This document shows, in pieces, positions 1-9,219 of a stretch of DNA of 35,805 nucleotides (the first letter of the stretch is position 1; each line of letters opens with the position of its first letter). Both the position numbers and the translations under genes were made by a program. The stretch covers positions 1 through 35,805 of the forward strand of contig QGNN01000016.1 of the NCBI GenBank assembly GCA_003228105.1. Reading direction: 5' to 3'. The notes below the pieces were generated by a model. That model saw nothing but the letters and a program-made list of their open reading frames with translations. It was not told the origin of the DNA and searched no databases. Origin of the DNA: Chloroflexota bacterium. Lineage in GTDB: Bacteria > Chloroflexota > Dehalococcoidia > Lucifugimonadales > UBA826.

Positions 1-374
<374 letters not shown>

Positions 375-435
375 ACATTAAGACAATTCTATTGTCAGAC
401 TCGTATAAAACGACAGAATTCAGGTATTTTAACGA
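375..435 (+). other. 23S-tRNA spacer with small hairpins, no 5S
   Basis: This 61-base spacer is too short for a 5S gene. It holds a perfect 6-bp hairpin (382-396, GACAAT/ATTGTC with a 3-base loop) and a second segment at 412-420 (GACAGAATT) that could pair instead with part of the first. No T-run follows, so these look more like processing structures than a terminator. The role is inferred. Confidence 0.4.
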
Positions 436-510
<75 letters not shown>

Positions 511-671
511 CCCATTCATTACTAAAATCTCCTCTTTTTACCGTCTACCATATTCTCCGGTTTATTCAAAACCGTTAATTCACCGCTAATTTCTCATTCC
601 CTATTCCTGTATTATCCGACATACCGAGTAATGTAGGTTCCATTGAGGGCCCAACACAGTGAAAGGTGATT

Positions 672-1201
672 ATGATGGCAATTCAGAGAACAAGTTTTGT
701 TCAAAATGAGTATGAGAATACCTCTGAATGGGAGAATGTAACTGAATATTCCGATCAACTTTATGGATACCTTTCAACTCCTAAGGTTCTTCAAGACCTA
801 TAGGCTGCAAATGTACCAGGTGCCAACTACTAAGAAATTCAAGACATCTTGCTTCACAGGGCAAACCAGTTGGGATTTAAAGACGAATCACAAGGCCTTT
901 TTGCGAGCTATTAAAAACAGTTAAGGCCTGACTTTTATTTACCCGTTCTGGGTACAGGAATAATAATCGAAGTCGAAAGGGGGAAAACAAACCAAAATAA
1001 CATAGACTTTTTGGGCTTTTGGAAATGCCCTGTTTGTGAATCGGTAGATTATCTATTTCTATTCGTCCCTAACATATTGATTCAAAGTACTTCAAGAAGA
1101 ATTTCAGGTCGGCTGTACGATAAAGTTATCCAAAATTTTCTCCCTTATTTGAGGTAAAAAATTACACCAATGTTCGAAGAGTGGTCATATTTGGTTATTA
1201 A
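672..1201 (+). pseudogene. decayed gene, EVERGKT / WKCxxC family
   Basis: From an ATG at 672 (ribosome site AAAGGTG just upstream) one frame runs to 1154 with only three interruptions: TAG at 801, TAA at 831 and TAA at 912. It then continues one base out of frame from 1154 (KNYTNVRRVVIFGY) to TAA at 1199-1201. The part after the last internal stop reads RPDFYLP, then GIIIEVERGKT, NNIDFLGFWKCPVC and YLFLFVP. I recognise this pattern as a conserved bacterial family but cannot name its function; the acidic/lysine cluster faintly recalls PD-(D/E)XK nucleases. All three stops are one C-to-T change from a glutamine codon. It reads as a recently inactivated gene of about 175 codons, convergent with the NHL gene. 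Confidence 0.75.
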
Positions 1202-1265
1202 TGCGTTGTTTCCATCACCGCAAGAAAAGAAAGGGAGCCAAAGGGTTTTTCTTTGATCGTCCGCA

Positions 1266-2234
1266 TCATTGTTTAATAAGCTTTTGGAAGGATCTTCTTT
1301 GTGTCCCTTGTTCTGGTGGACTCACAATGCCGCCATATTTTTCTGTAAGTGAGACTTCCGCGACGTATATATCTCCTTTGGAGTCCACAGCGATTGCGTG
1401 GGGAGAATAAAATTGCCCAGGATCGTCTCCGAAACTTTGATAACCCAGATTGGCGAGTTTCTTTCCCTCCTTATCCAGAATGGAAATACGAGGCCCAATT
1501 CGTTCAGCTTTTGCATACGTCATAAAACCGGAAAAAAACTCACCCACGTAAACTAACAGCTGTCCGTTATTCTCTTTTATGCAGACCGCCCCAGGTCTGG
1601 CTATATTCAACCCCATTTGGTATTGGAAATTACCGTCGGAGTCAAATACCTGTATCCGTTGATTCTCTCTGTCCGCCACATAAACCATTCCATTACTGTC
1701 GGTATCAATGTTGTGAGGCAGATTAAATTGGCCCTCGTCTGTTCCTGACTCACCCCAAGATAAAAGGTGTTTTCCACTGGAAGAGTACTTATGCACCTTG
1801 GCGTTTTCATACCCGTCTGATATGTAGAGGTCGCCGTTGTTAGGATCTACTGCAATGTGAGTGGGTTGACTGAATGGAATGCCACTAAGAGGCTTGGCAG
1901 GCTTGTTTTGGTCACCAATCCTCAGGAGGAACTCGCCTTTCGGGCTGAATTTCCCGATAGTGTGATCCCCGTTATCTACGCAATAAACTGAGTCGTCAGG
2001 TCCTATAGCAATCCCGTGTGGGTTGCTGAACATTCCTTCTCCCCAAGAGCGTACAAAGTCCCCGTTCTGGCTAAGGACGATCATAGGATGGGGGCCACGA
2101 TTGAATACATAAATATTATCTTTAGAATCTGATGCTACTGAGGTTGCTTCTCCATAATGCCATCCTTCCGGGAGATTCCCCCAATCTGTTCCAGAAACCT
2201 TATATTTGAAATCTGCCGAGCCTAATAACACCAT
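1266..2234 (-). CDS. NHL-repeat beta-propeller protein
   Basis: A 322-residue protein built almost entirely of NHL repeats. Blades with the pattern hydrophobic-AxDxxGxxYVxDxxNxRIxxF are visible near residues 30-60, 73-105, 125-160, 172-205 and 285-305, for example VYVADRENQRIQVFDSDG. This fold is a six-bladed propeller; relatives include the lyase domain of peptidylglycine alpha-amidating enzyme, and many bacterial members have no known role. No signal peptide is seen from the chosen ATG, which has a weak AAAGG about 10 bases upstream. It is transcribed alone, diverging from the PIG-L gene. A catalytic function cannot be assigned from sequence alone. Confidence 0.85.
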   Translation of the reverse strand: MVLLGSADFKYKVSGTDWGNLPEGWHYGEATSVASDSKDNIYVFNRGPHPMIVLSQNGDFVRSWGEGMFSNPHGIAIGPDDSVYCVDNGDHTIGKFSPKGEFLLRIGDQNKPAKPLSGIPFSQPTHIAVDPNNGDLYISDGYENAKVHKYSSSGKHLLSWGESGTDEGQFNLPHNIDTDSNGMVYVADRENQRIQVFDSDGNFQYQMGLNIARPGAVCIKENNGQLLVYVGEFFSGFMTYAKAERIGPRISILDKEGKKLANLGYQSFGDDPGQFYSPHAIAVDSKGDIYVAEVSLTEKYGGIVSPPEQGTQRRSFQKLIKQ

Positions 2235-2493
2235 TGCTATACCAACCTTTGGAACTCTGATTTTGATTGAATCTGCAGTATATATTGAATCTGCAATCTG
2301 GGCGATGCTAGAGTTTAGGATGCTAGAGTTTAGCTTGTTAAATCGTATCGGGAAATCTTAACATTTGGATTAATATATATTTTCAGTTTACAGAAAGAAT
2401 ACAAACCAATAAAACCTTTGTTAATAGTGTTGCCGACAAAATATTTCAAACTATATTAACAATGTAGATCTAAAAGGATTTAAAAACAAATTC
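2235..2493. other. divergent intergenic region with short repeats
   Basis: This 259-base AT-rich gap separates the divergent NHL and PIG-L genes and should hold both promoters, though no clear -35/-10 pair stands out. It carries two short duplications: ATTGAATCTGCA at 2265-2276 and 2284-2295, and an exact 15-base tandem copy GATGCTAGAGTTTAG at 2304-2318 and 2319-2333. Confidence 0.6.
2304..2333 (+). repeat. 15-bp tandem duplication
   Basis: GATGCTAGAGTTTAG occurs twice head to tail with no spacer. It sits upstream of both divergent genes and is most simply a replication-slippage duplication. Confidence 0.85.
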
Positions 2494-3192
2494 ATGAAAA
2501 ATATGAAAGAGAAAAGAATTTTAGTTATTACTCCTCATCCAGATGATGCTGAGAGTGGGGCGGGTGGGACCATAGCGAAATGGTCCCATCTCGGTGCCAA
2601 TATTGTTTTGGTAGTTTGTACTAATGGAAATAAAGGCACCAGTGATCGGTCGATTTCCTCCGAAGAATTAGCTCAAACCCGAAGAAAAGAACAATTAGAA
2701 TCTGCGGCACTGTTAGGCCTCACAAACGTTGTTTTTCTAGGCCACCCTGATCAAGGTCTGCAGAATGGGGACCCGTTCAGGAAAGAGCTTGTGCGAGAAA
2801 TACGGACTCATCGCCCAGATATAGTTGTAACCATAGATCCGGAAAGAAAATGGATAAGGCATCAAGATCATTTTATGACTGGTAGAGTAGCTCTTGATGC
2901 TGTTTTTCCTTATGCCCGTGACTATTTAGCATACCCTGACTTGATAGCGGAAGGCCTGGAACCTCACAAAACCTTGGAAGTATATCTCTGGGGTACAGAT
3001 GACCCCGACACTTTTATAGATATTGACGAACATTTTGAAGATAAAATAAACGCCCTCTATTGCCATGCAAGCCAAATGTCTACTTCCAAAGATGATGGAC
3101 GGGTGAGAGTAAGAAATAGATTCTCAATATATGGACCAAAGGTTAATGCAGAAACTGCTGAAGCTTTTAAACGGCTGGAATTAAGACCTTAA
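2494..3192 (+). CDS. PIG-L family deacetylase (LmbE-like)
   Basis: A 232-residue Zn-dependent hydrolase of the PIG-L/LmbE superfamily, which removes acetyl groups from N-acetylglucosamine-type substrates in thiol, glycolipid and antibiotic pathways. The signature HPDD is at residues 15-18 (TPHPDDAESGAGG), and the second metal site HQDH at 123-126. The length is normal for the family. The start at 2494 has an AAAGGA about 15 bases upstream; an ATG three codons later is an alternative. No neighbouring gene points to a substrate such as mycothiol or bacillithiol, so the substrate is open. Confidence 0.9.
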   Translation: MKNMKEKRILVITPHPDDAESGAGGTIAKWSHLGANIVLVVCTNGNKGTSDRSISSEELAQTRRKEQLESAALLGLTNVVFLGHPDQGLQNGDPFRKELVREIRTHRPDIVVTIDPERKWIRHQDHFMTGRVALDAVFPYARDYLAYPDLIAEGLEPHKTLEVYLWGTDDPDTFIDIDEHFEDKINALYCHASQMSTSKDDGRVRVRNRFSIYGPKVNAETAEAFKRLELRP

Positions 3193-3199
3193 TTAATCT

Positions 3200-3862
3200 T
3201 CAAGGAGAGTGTTTTTGCCACCAATTTATGTATTTTGAAGGTGGGAGTAAGCCTTTTGAGTACCTGTCGATTAATTCGTTATATTGCTTTGTTACGGACC
3301 CTTTTAATTCTTCTAAAGATCCATTATTCATTGTTACAATATCTGAAGCGGGCACTCGGTCTTGCCATCTTTTTTGACTCGAAAGCCTCTGTGTAGCTTC
3401 TTCTTCACTAAAATTGTTTCTAGATTTAAGTCTTTTTATCGCCACGCTGTCATTTACAGCGAATAACCAAGTTAGGTCACTATATATCCCATATCCGGCC
3501 TCTATGAAATTGACAGCCTCCATGAGGCCGACCTTAAGGAAACCAAGAGTGTTTCTCCACTCCTTCATCACCCCACTCACTTCTGCTTTAATGTCACCAA
3601 TTGCGATGGTGAGCGCAGACATTTTTTCAGGGTTTCCAAACACCTTGGAACCAAGTTGTTTTCTGTCGATAAATCCATCGGGGCCTACCACTTCATTCCC
3701 GAAAGATTTCACGATTCGGTGAAAAGCCGGTTTACCGGGATCGTACATTCTGTGAACCAATTTATCGGCGTCGCAATGTGTTCCCCCGAGATTTTCCAAA
3801 ATCTGGCAGGCTGTGCTCTTACCTGAAGCTATTGCTCCTGTAATTCCTATAACTAACGGCAT
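3200..3862 (-). CDS. coaE: dephospho-CoA kinase
   Basis: Catalyses the last step of coenzyme A synthesis, phosphorylation of dephospho-CoA on the ribose 3'-OH. The P-loop GAIASGKST is at residues 9-17, the CDAD acidic pair near 30-33, and the lid/base-binding region (SSQKRWQDRVPASDIV, then NNGSLEEL) near 160-190. At 220 residues it is slightly longer than the usual ~200. The middle part (KVGLMEAVNFIEAGYG) is more divergent than in standard CoaE but occupies the place of VPLLFEAG, so the call is fairly secure. Its start codon directly follows the stop of the upstream epimerase gene, implying translational coupling. Confidence 0.82.
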   Translation of the reverse strand: MPLVIGITGAIASGKSTACQILENLGGTHCDADKLVHRMYDPGKPAFHRIVKSFGNEVVGPDGFIDRKQLGSKVFGNPEKMSALTIAIGDIKAEVSGVMKEWRNTLGFLKVGLMEAVNFIEAGYGIYSDLTWLFAVNDSVAIKRLKSRNNFSEEEATQRLSSQKRWQDRVPASDIVTMNNGSLEELKGSVTKQYNELIDRYSKGLLPPSKYINWWQKHSP

Positions 3863-4615
3863 TTATAAATCCTCTGCTGAGCTCATAGGTTCGTACCCTA
3901 ATACCTTTCTCGGGTGCTCTAGATCTCGGTATGACCACCTATTGTTCGATGTGGCTAAAAAAACATCGTATTTAAGTTCACTAGGTGCATCTATAGATAA
4001 TTGCAGTATTTGGCATACATCTTCATGGCTTAGATATATGGATTTCTGACGGGAATCGGAAGGAATATTGTCCTTTGTAACTGAACCTATCCGAACGCAC
4101 AGCATAGACATATCGTAAGTATCTGAAAAGTGTCGTGCTAAAGCCTCTCCCCAGACTTTTGTGGCTCCGTAAACTCCCCCTGGTCGTATGTCTTGATGGG
4201 TGATAAGCGGAATAGGTCCTTTAACATTTTGGTAGTTGCCTTGAGCGATATCTCCATACGGATAAATGTTCTCAACCCCTCTAACAGTACTGCCACTGCT
4301 GGCGTAAACAACCCTTTTTACTCCTGCCGATCTAGCAGCCTCGAAAACGTTATATGTGCCGATTATGTTGGTTGGAAGTTGTTCTTCAAAACTGTCTGAG
4401 CCGAGATATGCGGCTAAATGTACCACCACATCGATGTTTTCAAATGCAGGCCTAATTTGCTCTAATTTTGCGATGTCCGCTGAATGAGTGGATACCCCTT
4501 CCACAAAACTCCGATTTAGGGCCGACAACTGATATTCGCCAATAGAAATTAAATGGTCTTTCAGGAGACTTCCAATCAATCCGCTCATACCAGTGATTAA
4601 AATTTTTTTTACCAA
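3863..4615 (-). CDS. NAD(P)-dependent epimerase/dehydratase (extended SDR)
   Basis: A 250-residue short-chain dehydrogenase of the extended type. The Rossmann motif GMSGLIG is at residues 9-15, the HLAAY segment near 66-70, VVYASSGST near 102-110, and the catalytic Tyr149-x3-Lys153 in YGATK. It is short for an epimerase (usually 300 or more), with an abbreviated C-terminal substrate domain, and somewhat resembles uronate-dehydrogenase-like SDRs. It lies one base from the molybdenum hydroxylase upstream and abuts coaE downstream, forming a tight three-gene unit. The substrate is unknown. Confidence 0.85.
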   Translation of the reverse strand: MVKKILITGMSGLIGSLLKDHLISIGEYQLSALNRSFVEGVSTHSADIAKLEQIRPAFENIDVVVHLAAYLGSDSFEEQLPTNIIGTYNVFEAARSAGVKRVVYASSGSTVRGVENIYPYGDIAQGNYQNVKGPIPLITHQDIRPGGVYGATKVWGEALARHFSDTYDMSMLCVRIGSVTKDNIPSDSRQKSIYLSHEDVCQILQLSIDAPSELKYDVFLATSNNRWSYRDLEHPRKVLGYEPMSSAEDL

Positions 4616-4616
4616 A

Positions 4617-6851
4617 TTATTCTCCGTTTATAGCTTTCCTTATAGCAGCTGGATTCATAGGTAATTCAGTCATTCTTATGCCGATGGCATCGTATATCGC
4701 GTTGGCTATTGCTGCCAGTGGAGGCACTATTGCAATTTCTCCAACTCCACGGACACCGTATGGATGCAACGGATTTGGAACTTCTACGATCAGTGCTTCA
4801 ATCATAGGTAAATCCAAAGAAGTGGGCATTCTGTAGTCGAGCAGGCTAGCGTTGGCCATTTCACCCGAAGCATTTATGAAATATTCCTCGTTTAAGGCCC
4901 ATCCAATTCCTTGCACAACACCTCCTTGTATTTGACCTTCTACATAACTAGGGTGTACAGCTTTTCCGGCATCCTGCGCAGCCGTGTATCTGAGAATGGT
5001 CACCTTTCCTGTTTCTATATCAACCTCAAGATCAACCACGTGTGTGGCGAATGCGCTACCTGGACCTCTCGGGTCAAGGTTAGCCCTGCCTACTACCGGT
5101 CCTCCTGTTTCTGGAAGATGGCTTGCCAATTCTCTGAAAGACATTTTTAACTCGGTGTCAGAAGAATGTGTGAAAACACCGTTTTCAAGTTTTATATCAT
5201 CAAGGGAAGTTTCCCATACTTCTGCGGCTCTTTCTAGCATTTGTCTTTTGACATCCTGGGCAGCCTCATAGCTGGCCCAGCCAGTTTTAAATGCTCCTCC
5301 ACTGCCTCCTGTCATAGAGGTATATCCAATAGTTTCGGTATCTCCCACCTGGGGATTTACGTCATCAACATGTATTCCCAACACTTCGGCAACATGCTGG
5401 GCCGCGACTGGTCTTAAGCCTCCAATGTCCATAGAACCTATCGTTAGGTTCACAGTGCCATCAAAATTTACATTAGCCACCGCACAGGCTGCACCACTTC
5501 CATTGATCCAAAATCCGGAAGCTACCCCCCGTCCTGACTTTTTGCTGCTTTTTGGAGATTGATAATGAGTGTGTTCTTTGGTGGCTTGAAAAGTTTCTAT
5601 ACATCCAATTAAAGGATTAGTTATTCCGGAAACTCTAGGAGTACCTTGTTTGGCGCCATTCATTATTCTTAGGTCTAATGGGTCTATACCAGTTTTTTCT
5701 GCCAGCTCATCGATTAAAGTCTCAGCGGCAAATGCGCCTATGGGTGCGCCAGGAGCTCGGTATGCAGTGGTCTTTGGCTTATTGTTTACAATGTCGTATC
5801 CATCTATTCTGATATTTTCAATTGCATATGGAGTGAATATACAATTTGAAGCTGCCCCTACAGGGGATCCTGGATAAGCACCCGCTTCAAATTTTAAATC
5901 TGCTTGAGCCGAGGTAATTGTCCCATCTTTAGTGGCTCCAATCTTTACCTTCATGTACGAGCCTGAAGTTGGGCCTGTAGCTTCCAAAACTTCTGAACGT
6001 GACATCGTGATTTTCACTGGATATCCGGTGAGTTTAGATAATAAGGCCACCACCGGCTCCAAATATATCGTGGTTTTGCCTCCGAACCCTCCTCCAATTT
6101 CCATTGGGATTACTTTGATTGCAGAGACAGGCACCTCTAGGACTAAAGATGTTCTATCTCTAATTTGGAAATGCCCTTGAGAGCTCCCCCATATTGTTAC
6201 TTTATTGTTTGCAGTCCACCACGCTGTTGCTGAATGAGGTTCTATATAGCCTTGGTGCACAGTTGACGTTCTGAATTCCTTCTCAAAGACAAGGTCAGCT
6301 TGATTGAAACCCTTATCCACATCCCCAATTTCTAAAACATCATGGCTTGCAATGTTGTTTTTATATTGTTCATGTAATAAAGGAGCACCATTCGATAGGG
6401 CTTCCTCCACTGTAGAAACATGGGGTAATTTTTCATACTCTACTTTGATGAGGGCAAGGGCTTCTTCTGCAGTGTGGGCACTATTTGCAGCCACAGCAGC
6501 CACAGCGTGACCTTTATATAAGACCTTATCTGATGCTAATATGTTGCTGGTTTGCTGTTTGAGGTTGATTGCAGGTCCAGGAATATTTGAAACGGCGTTG
6601 TCTTCTTGGGTTGGGAAGTCATGATTTGTGATTACAGCATGGACACCTGCCAGCTTTTCTGCTTTCGAGGTGTCTATTGACAGTATCCTGGCGTGAGCAT
6701 GAGGGCTTCGTAGTATTTTTCCATGGATAAGCCCGGGCAGATCGATATCGGCCCCGTAAAGAGCTTTTCCTGTTACTTTGTCAAAACCGTCGTGCCTAAC
6801 CGGACGGCTGCCAACTGAGGTAAATTTTCGATTTGTGTGTGCGGTTGTCAT
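4617..6851 (-). CDS. xanthine dehydrogenase-family molybdopterin-binding subunit
   Basis: A 744-residue large subunit of a molybdenum hydroxylase, the class that hydroxylates N-heterocycles, aldehydes, CoA thioesters or CO with water as oxygen donor. Visible motifs are GGGFGGK at 253-259, the active-site-loop region AYRAPGAP at 363-370 and the base-forming Glu705 in RGVGE. The loop is neither AYRCSFR (form I CO dehydrogenase) nor AYRGAGR (form II), so CO oxidation is unlikely. No FAD or 2Fe-2S subunit lies beside it; the neighbours are an SDR and coaE. It may use partner subunits encoded elsewhere. A role in aromatic, nicotinate-like or aldehyde oxidation is only inference. Confidence 0.9.
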   Translation of the reverse strand: MTTAHTNRKFTSVGSRPVRHDGFDKVTGKALYGADIDLPGLIHGKILRSPHAHARILSIDTSKAEKLAGVHAVITNHDFPTQEDNAVSNIPGPAINLKQQTSNILASDKVLYKGHAVAAVAANSAHTAEEALALIKVEYEKLPHVSTVEEALSNGAPLLHEQYKNNIASHDVLEIGDVDKGFNQADLVFEKEFRTSTVHQGYIEPHSATAWWTANNKVTIWGSSQGHFQIRDRTSLVLEVPVSAIKVIPMEIGGGFGGKTTIYLEPVVALLSKLTGYPVKITMSRSEVLEATGPTSGSYMKVKIGATKDGTITSAQADLKFEAGAYPGSPVGAASNCIFTPYAIENIRIDGYDIVNNKPKTTAYRAPGAPIGAFAAETLIDELAEKTGIDPLDLRIMNGAKQGTPRVSGITNPLIGCIETFQATKEHTHYQSPKSSKKSGRGVASGFWINGSGAACAVANVNFDGTVNLTIGSMDIGGLRPVAAQHVAEVLGIHVDDVNPQVGDTETIGYTSMTGGSGGAFKTGWASYEAAQDVKRQMLERAAEVWETSLDDIKLENGVFTHSSDTELKMSFRELASHLPETGGPVVGRANLDPRGPGSAFATHVVDLEVDIETGKVTILRYTAAQDAGKAVHPSYVEGQIQGGVVQGIGWALNEEYFINASGEMANASLLDYRMPTSLDLPMIEALIVEVPNPLHPYGVRGVGEIAIVPPLAAIANAIYDAIGIRMTELPMNPAAIRKAINGE

Positions 6852-7001
6852 TAGTTTACGTCCTAACTAATCTAAAAGTTTTTAAATGATGCTCAAATTG
6901 GTTACCACATTAAATTCATGAACAGTCTTTTGAATGATGTGCCTTTCGACTGGATTGTAGCATAAGGTATACTAAGTTTTCGTACCTAGACTGTAGCTAT
7001 A

Positions 7002-7010
7002 TGCTATAAT
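7002..7010 (+). promoter_or_regulatory. extended -10 promoter of the arginine operon
   Basis: TGCTATAAT is a perfect extended -10 (TGnTATAAT). No good -35 is placed at 17 bp, which extended -10 promoters can tolerate. Transcription would start near 7017, just before the leader hairpin at 7024-7050. A weaker TATACT lies at 6968-6973. Confidence 0.55.
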
Positions 7011-7023
7011 TTTGTCGCTTTTG

Positions 7024-7050
7024 AATGGCGGACATATTCCGCCATTTTTT
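7024..7050 (+). terminator. leader hairpin with T-run (possible attenuator)
   Basis: A perfect 9-bp stem AATGGCGGA/TCCGCCATT (7024-7032 with 7038-7046), a 5-base loop, and a run of six T (7045-7050). This is the form of an intrinsic terminator on the plus strand only. No plus-strand gene precedes it for about 3.8 kb; it lies between the likely promoter and the argJ start, so it would act on the arginine transcript itself. Confidence 0.55.
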
Positions 7051-7099
7051 GTCTGCTTTTCTAGCCGGTAGGTTGTTGATGGAAAAAGGAGATCTCAGC

Positions 7100-8305
7100 T
7101 TGATAGAAATAATAAACGGAGGTGGGGTCACCTCAGCTTCTGGCTTTACAGCTGGATCCACATACGCAGGTTTAAAAACCGAGGCGGGAGTTTCTGACCT
7201 GGGAATAATTTTATCGGACCGACCAGCCAGCTCAGCAGCGACATTTACCACTAACAGCATAGAATCGCCTTCAGTCACAGTCAGCCGTAAAAGAAAAAAG
7301 ACTGGTATCTCAAGGGGAGTTGTTGCCAATAGTGGATGTGCCAATTGTAGCGTAGGTTCGCAGGGCCTGACCGACGCAGAAGAACTGGCCTCCTTGGCTG
7401 CTAGTCACGTTGGTGTATCTGGAGATGATCTTTACGTGGCAAGTACCGGGATGATCGGAGTAGAGCTTCCGATGGCACTGATCCGTCAAAATATTGTCAA
7501 TATTACGCTTTCAGATGATGGTGGTACTGAGTTTGCCAAATCTATAATGACCACAGATTCTAAGCATAAAGAACGAGCTGTTTCATTTATGCACGATGGA
7601 AAAACTGTCACAGTGGGAGGCACGGCGAAAGGGGTTGGAATGATTCATCCGAATATGGCAACAATGCTATGTTTCATTACTACAGATGCTGACGTTGATC
7701 AAATTTTTTTACAGAGTGTCCTATCCGAATCAGTAGCGGTCTCCTTTAATATGACCGATGTTGATAGCGACCAGAGCACTAACGATTCCGTTATTGTTTT
7801 GGCGAACGGCGCTTCAGGAACTGAGCAGATTGAAGAAAAATCGCCAGGTGCTGATACTTTTGTTGAAGCTCTTAGATATGTTTGTACTGAGCTTGCCAAA
7901 GAGTTGGCGAGAGATGGAGAGGGAGCCCAAACGCTCATAGAAGTCATCGTTGAAGGGGCCCATTCAACTGAAGAGGCACGTAAATCAGCTAGGGGAATTG
8001 CATCTTCCCTTTTGGTGAAGGCCATGGTACACGGGAAAGATCCTAACTGGGGACGATTGGTAATGGCTCTGGGTAAAAGTTCTATCCAGCTCGAGGAGCA
8101 AAAAATAGATATCTTCATAAACGACATCCACATTGTCCATAAGGGAATCGCAATACCCTACCTGAAGGATGCAGTGGTAAGCGCAATGAATTCTGAGCAA
8201 GTGGATTTCAGGATAAATCTTAATGTTGGAAATTCAACAGCAACTGCTTGGGGGTGTGATCTCACCGAAGAATATGTGATCTTTAATTCGGCATATAGCA
8301 CCTGA
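7100..8305 (+). CDS. argJ: bifunctional ornithine acetyltransferase / N-acetylglutamate synthase
   Basis: ArgJ moves the acetyl group from N-acetylornithine to glutamate and, when bifunctional, also makes N-acetylglutamate from acetyl-CoA, closing the cyclic arginine pathway. The autoproteolysis site lies in KGVGMIHPNMATML, with the nucleophile Thr188 at the start of the beta chain. I chose the TTG at 7100: AAAAAGGAG ends 8 bases before it and it gives 401 residues beginning just before GVTSASGF, as in the family. An ATG at 7025 in the same frame would start inside the leader hairpin. First gene of argJ-argB-UPF0182-argD-argG. Confidence 0.93.
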   Translation: MIEIINGGGVTSASGFTAGSTYAGLKTEAGVSDLGIILSDRPASSAATFTTNSIESPSVTVSRKRKKTGISRGVVANSGCANCSVGSQGLTDAEELASLAASHVGVSGDDLYVASTGMIGVELPMALIRQNIVNITLSDDGGTEFAKSIMTTDSKHKERAVSFMHDGKTVTVGGTAKGVGMIHPNMATMLCFITTDADVDQIFLQSVLSESVAVSFNMTDVDSDQSTNDSVIVLANGASGTEQIEEKSPGADTFVEALRYVCTELAKELARDGEGAQTLIEVIVEGAHSTEEARKSARGIASSLLVKAMVHGKDPNWGRLVMALGKSSIQLEEQKIDIFINDIHIVHKGIAIPYLKDAVVSAMNSEQVDFRINLNVGNSTATAWGCDLTEEYVIFNSAYST

Positions 8306-8315
8306 TGGTTAACAA

Positions 8316-9206
8316 ATGTTCAGCGAAATAAATCACTCCCAACCCAACGACTGTTTAAAAATTCCAACAAGCATGAACAGCAATGACGGGTGCGCGGATC
8401 AACAGCCGGGTGCTGGTGACGTCCCAGCTAACCAACAAACCCTGACCGTTATCAAGATTGGTGGAAGTACTTTTGGTAATCACGACACTACCTTGAATGA
8501 TTTAGTGGAACTACAAAAAAAAGGAGAAAAGTTTGTTGTAGTACATGGGGGCGGTAAGACAATATCGGAGTGGATGGAAAAGCAAGGAGTTCGACCTAAA
8601 TTCGTTAATGGATTGAGAGTCACGGACTCACAGAGCTTAGATATTGTCGTAGCAGTTCTTACTGGAGTTATAAATAAATCTCTTGTCGCCTCCATAAACT
8701 CGATAGGCGGAAGAGCTATTGGTATTTCTGGTGCCGATGGTAATATGGTAAGCGCAGAAATTGCTGATCCTGAATTGGGATACGTTGGTAAGATCAAGTC
8801 AGTAGATACGGCTCCAATAAAGGCAATATTGGAAGCTGGCTACATCCCGGTGATAGCTCCAGTAGGGATTCACTCAGGTTCACTTGACCACAACAAATTA
8901 CTCAATATCAATGCTGATACTGTGGCGGGGTATGTGTCTGCGTCTATTAATGCAGATCGGATCGTTTTCCTTACCGACGTGGAAGGAGTTTTAGATTCTT
9001 CCAAGCGGTTGATTTCTCGTATGACAAAGCGTCAGGCTGACTCTTTGGTCGCATCTCATGTGATTGATGGCGGAATGATTCCTAAAATGGAAGCCTGTAT
9101 TGAGGCTCTTTTAGGCGGGGCAATATCGCAAATCGTTGATGGTCGCGCCCCAGGAGCTTTAAAAAATGTAGTTTCCGGTCATAATTTAGGTACCCGAATA
9201 GGCTAA
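8316..9206 (+). CDS. argB: acetylglutamate kinase
   Basis: Phosphorylates N-acetylglutamate, the second and often feedback-controlled step of arginine synthesis. The amino-acid kinase fold is clear: IKIGGSTFG near residues 47-55, VVHGGGKTISEW near 74-85, GADGNMV, and LNINADTVAG near 197-206. The core starts about 45 residues in, preceded by a polar, low-complexity extension not typical of ArgB. No good ribosome site precedes 8316 or the in-frame ATG at 8373, so the true start is uncertain. It follows argJ by 10 bases. Confidence 0.92.
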   Translation: MFSEINHSQPNDCLKIPTSMNSNDGCADQQPGAGDVPANQQTLTVIKIGGSTFGNHDTTLNDLVELQKKGEKFVVVHGGGKTISEWMEKQGVRPKFVNGLRVTDSQSLDIVVAVLTGVINKSLVASINSIGGRAIGISGADGNMVSAEIADPELGYVGKIKSVDTAPIKAILEAGYIPVIAPVGIHSGSLDHNKLLNINADTVAGYVSASINADRIVFLTDVEGVLDSSKRLISRMTKRQADSLVASHVIDGGMIPKMEACIEALLGGAISQIVDGRAPGALKNVVSGHNLGTRIG

Positions 9207-9219
9207 TAAAGGTTATAAC

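Noticed and set aside
672-1201. UAG/UAA reassigned to glutamine
   Set aside because: Other genes end normally in TAA and TAG, and this locus also has a frameshift, so decay is the simpler reading.
7699-8133. 144-codon minus-strand open frame opposite argJ
   Set aside because: Antisense shadow; no ribosome site or family resemblance.
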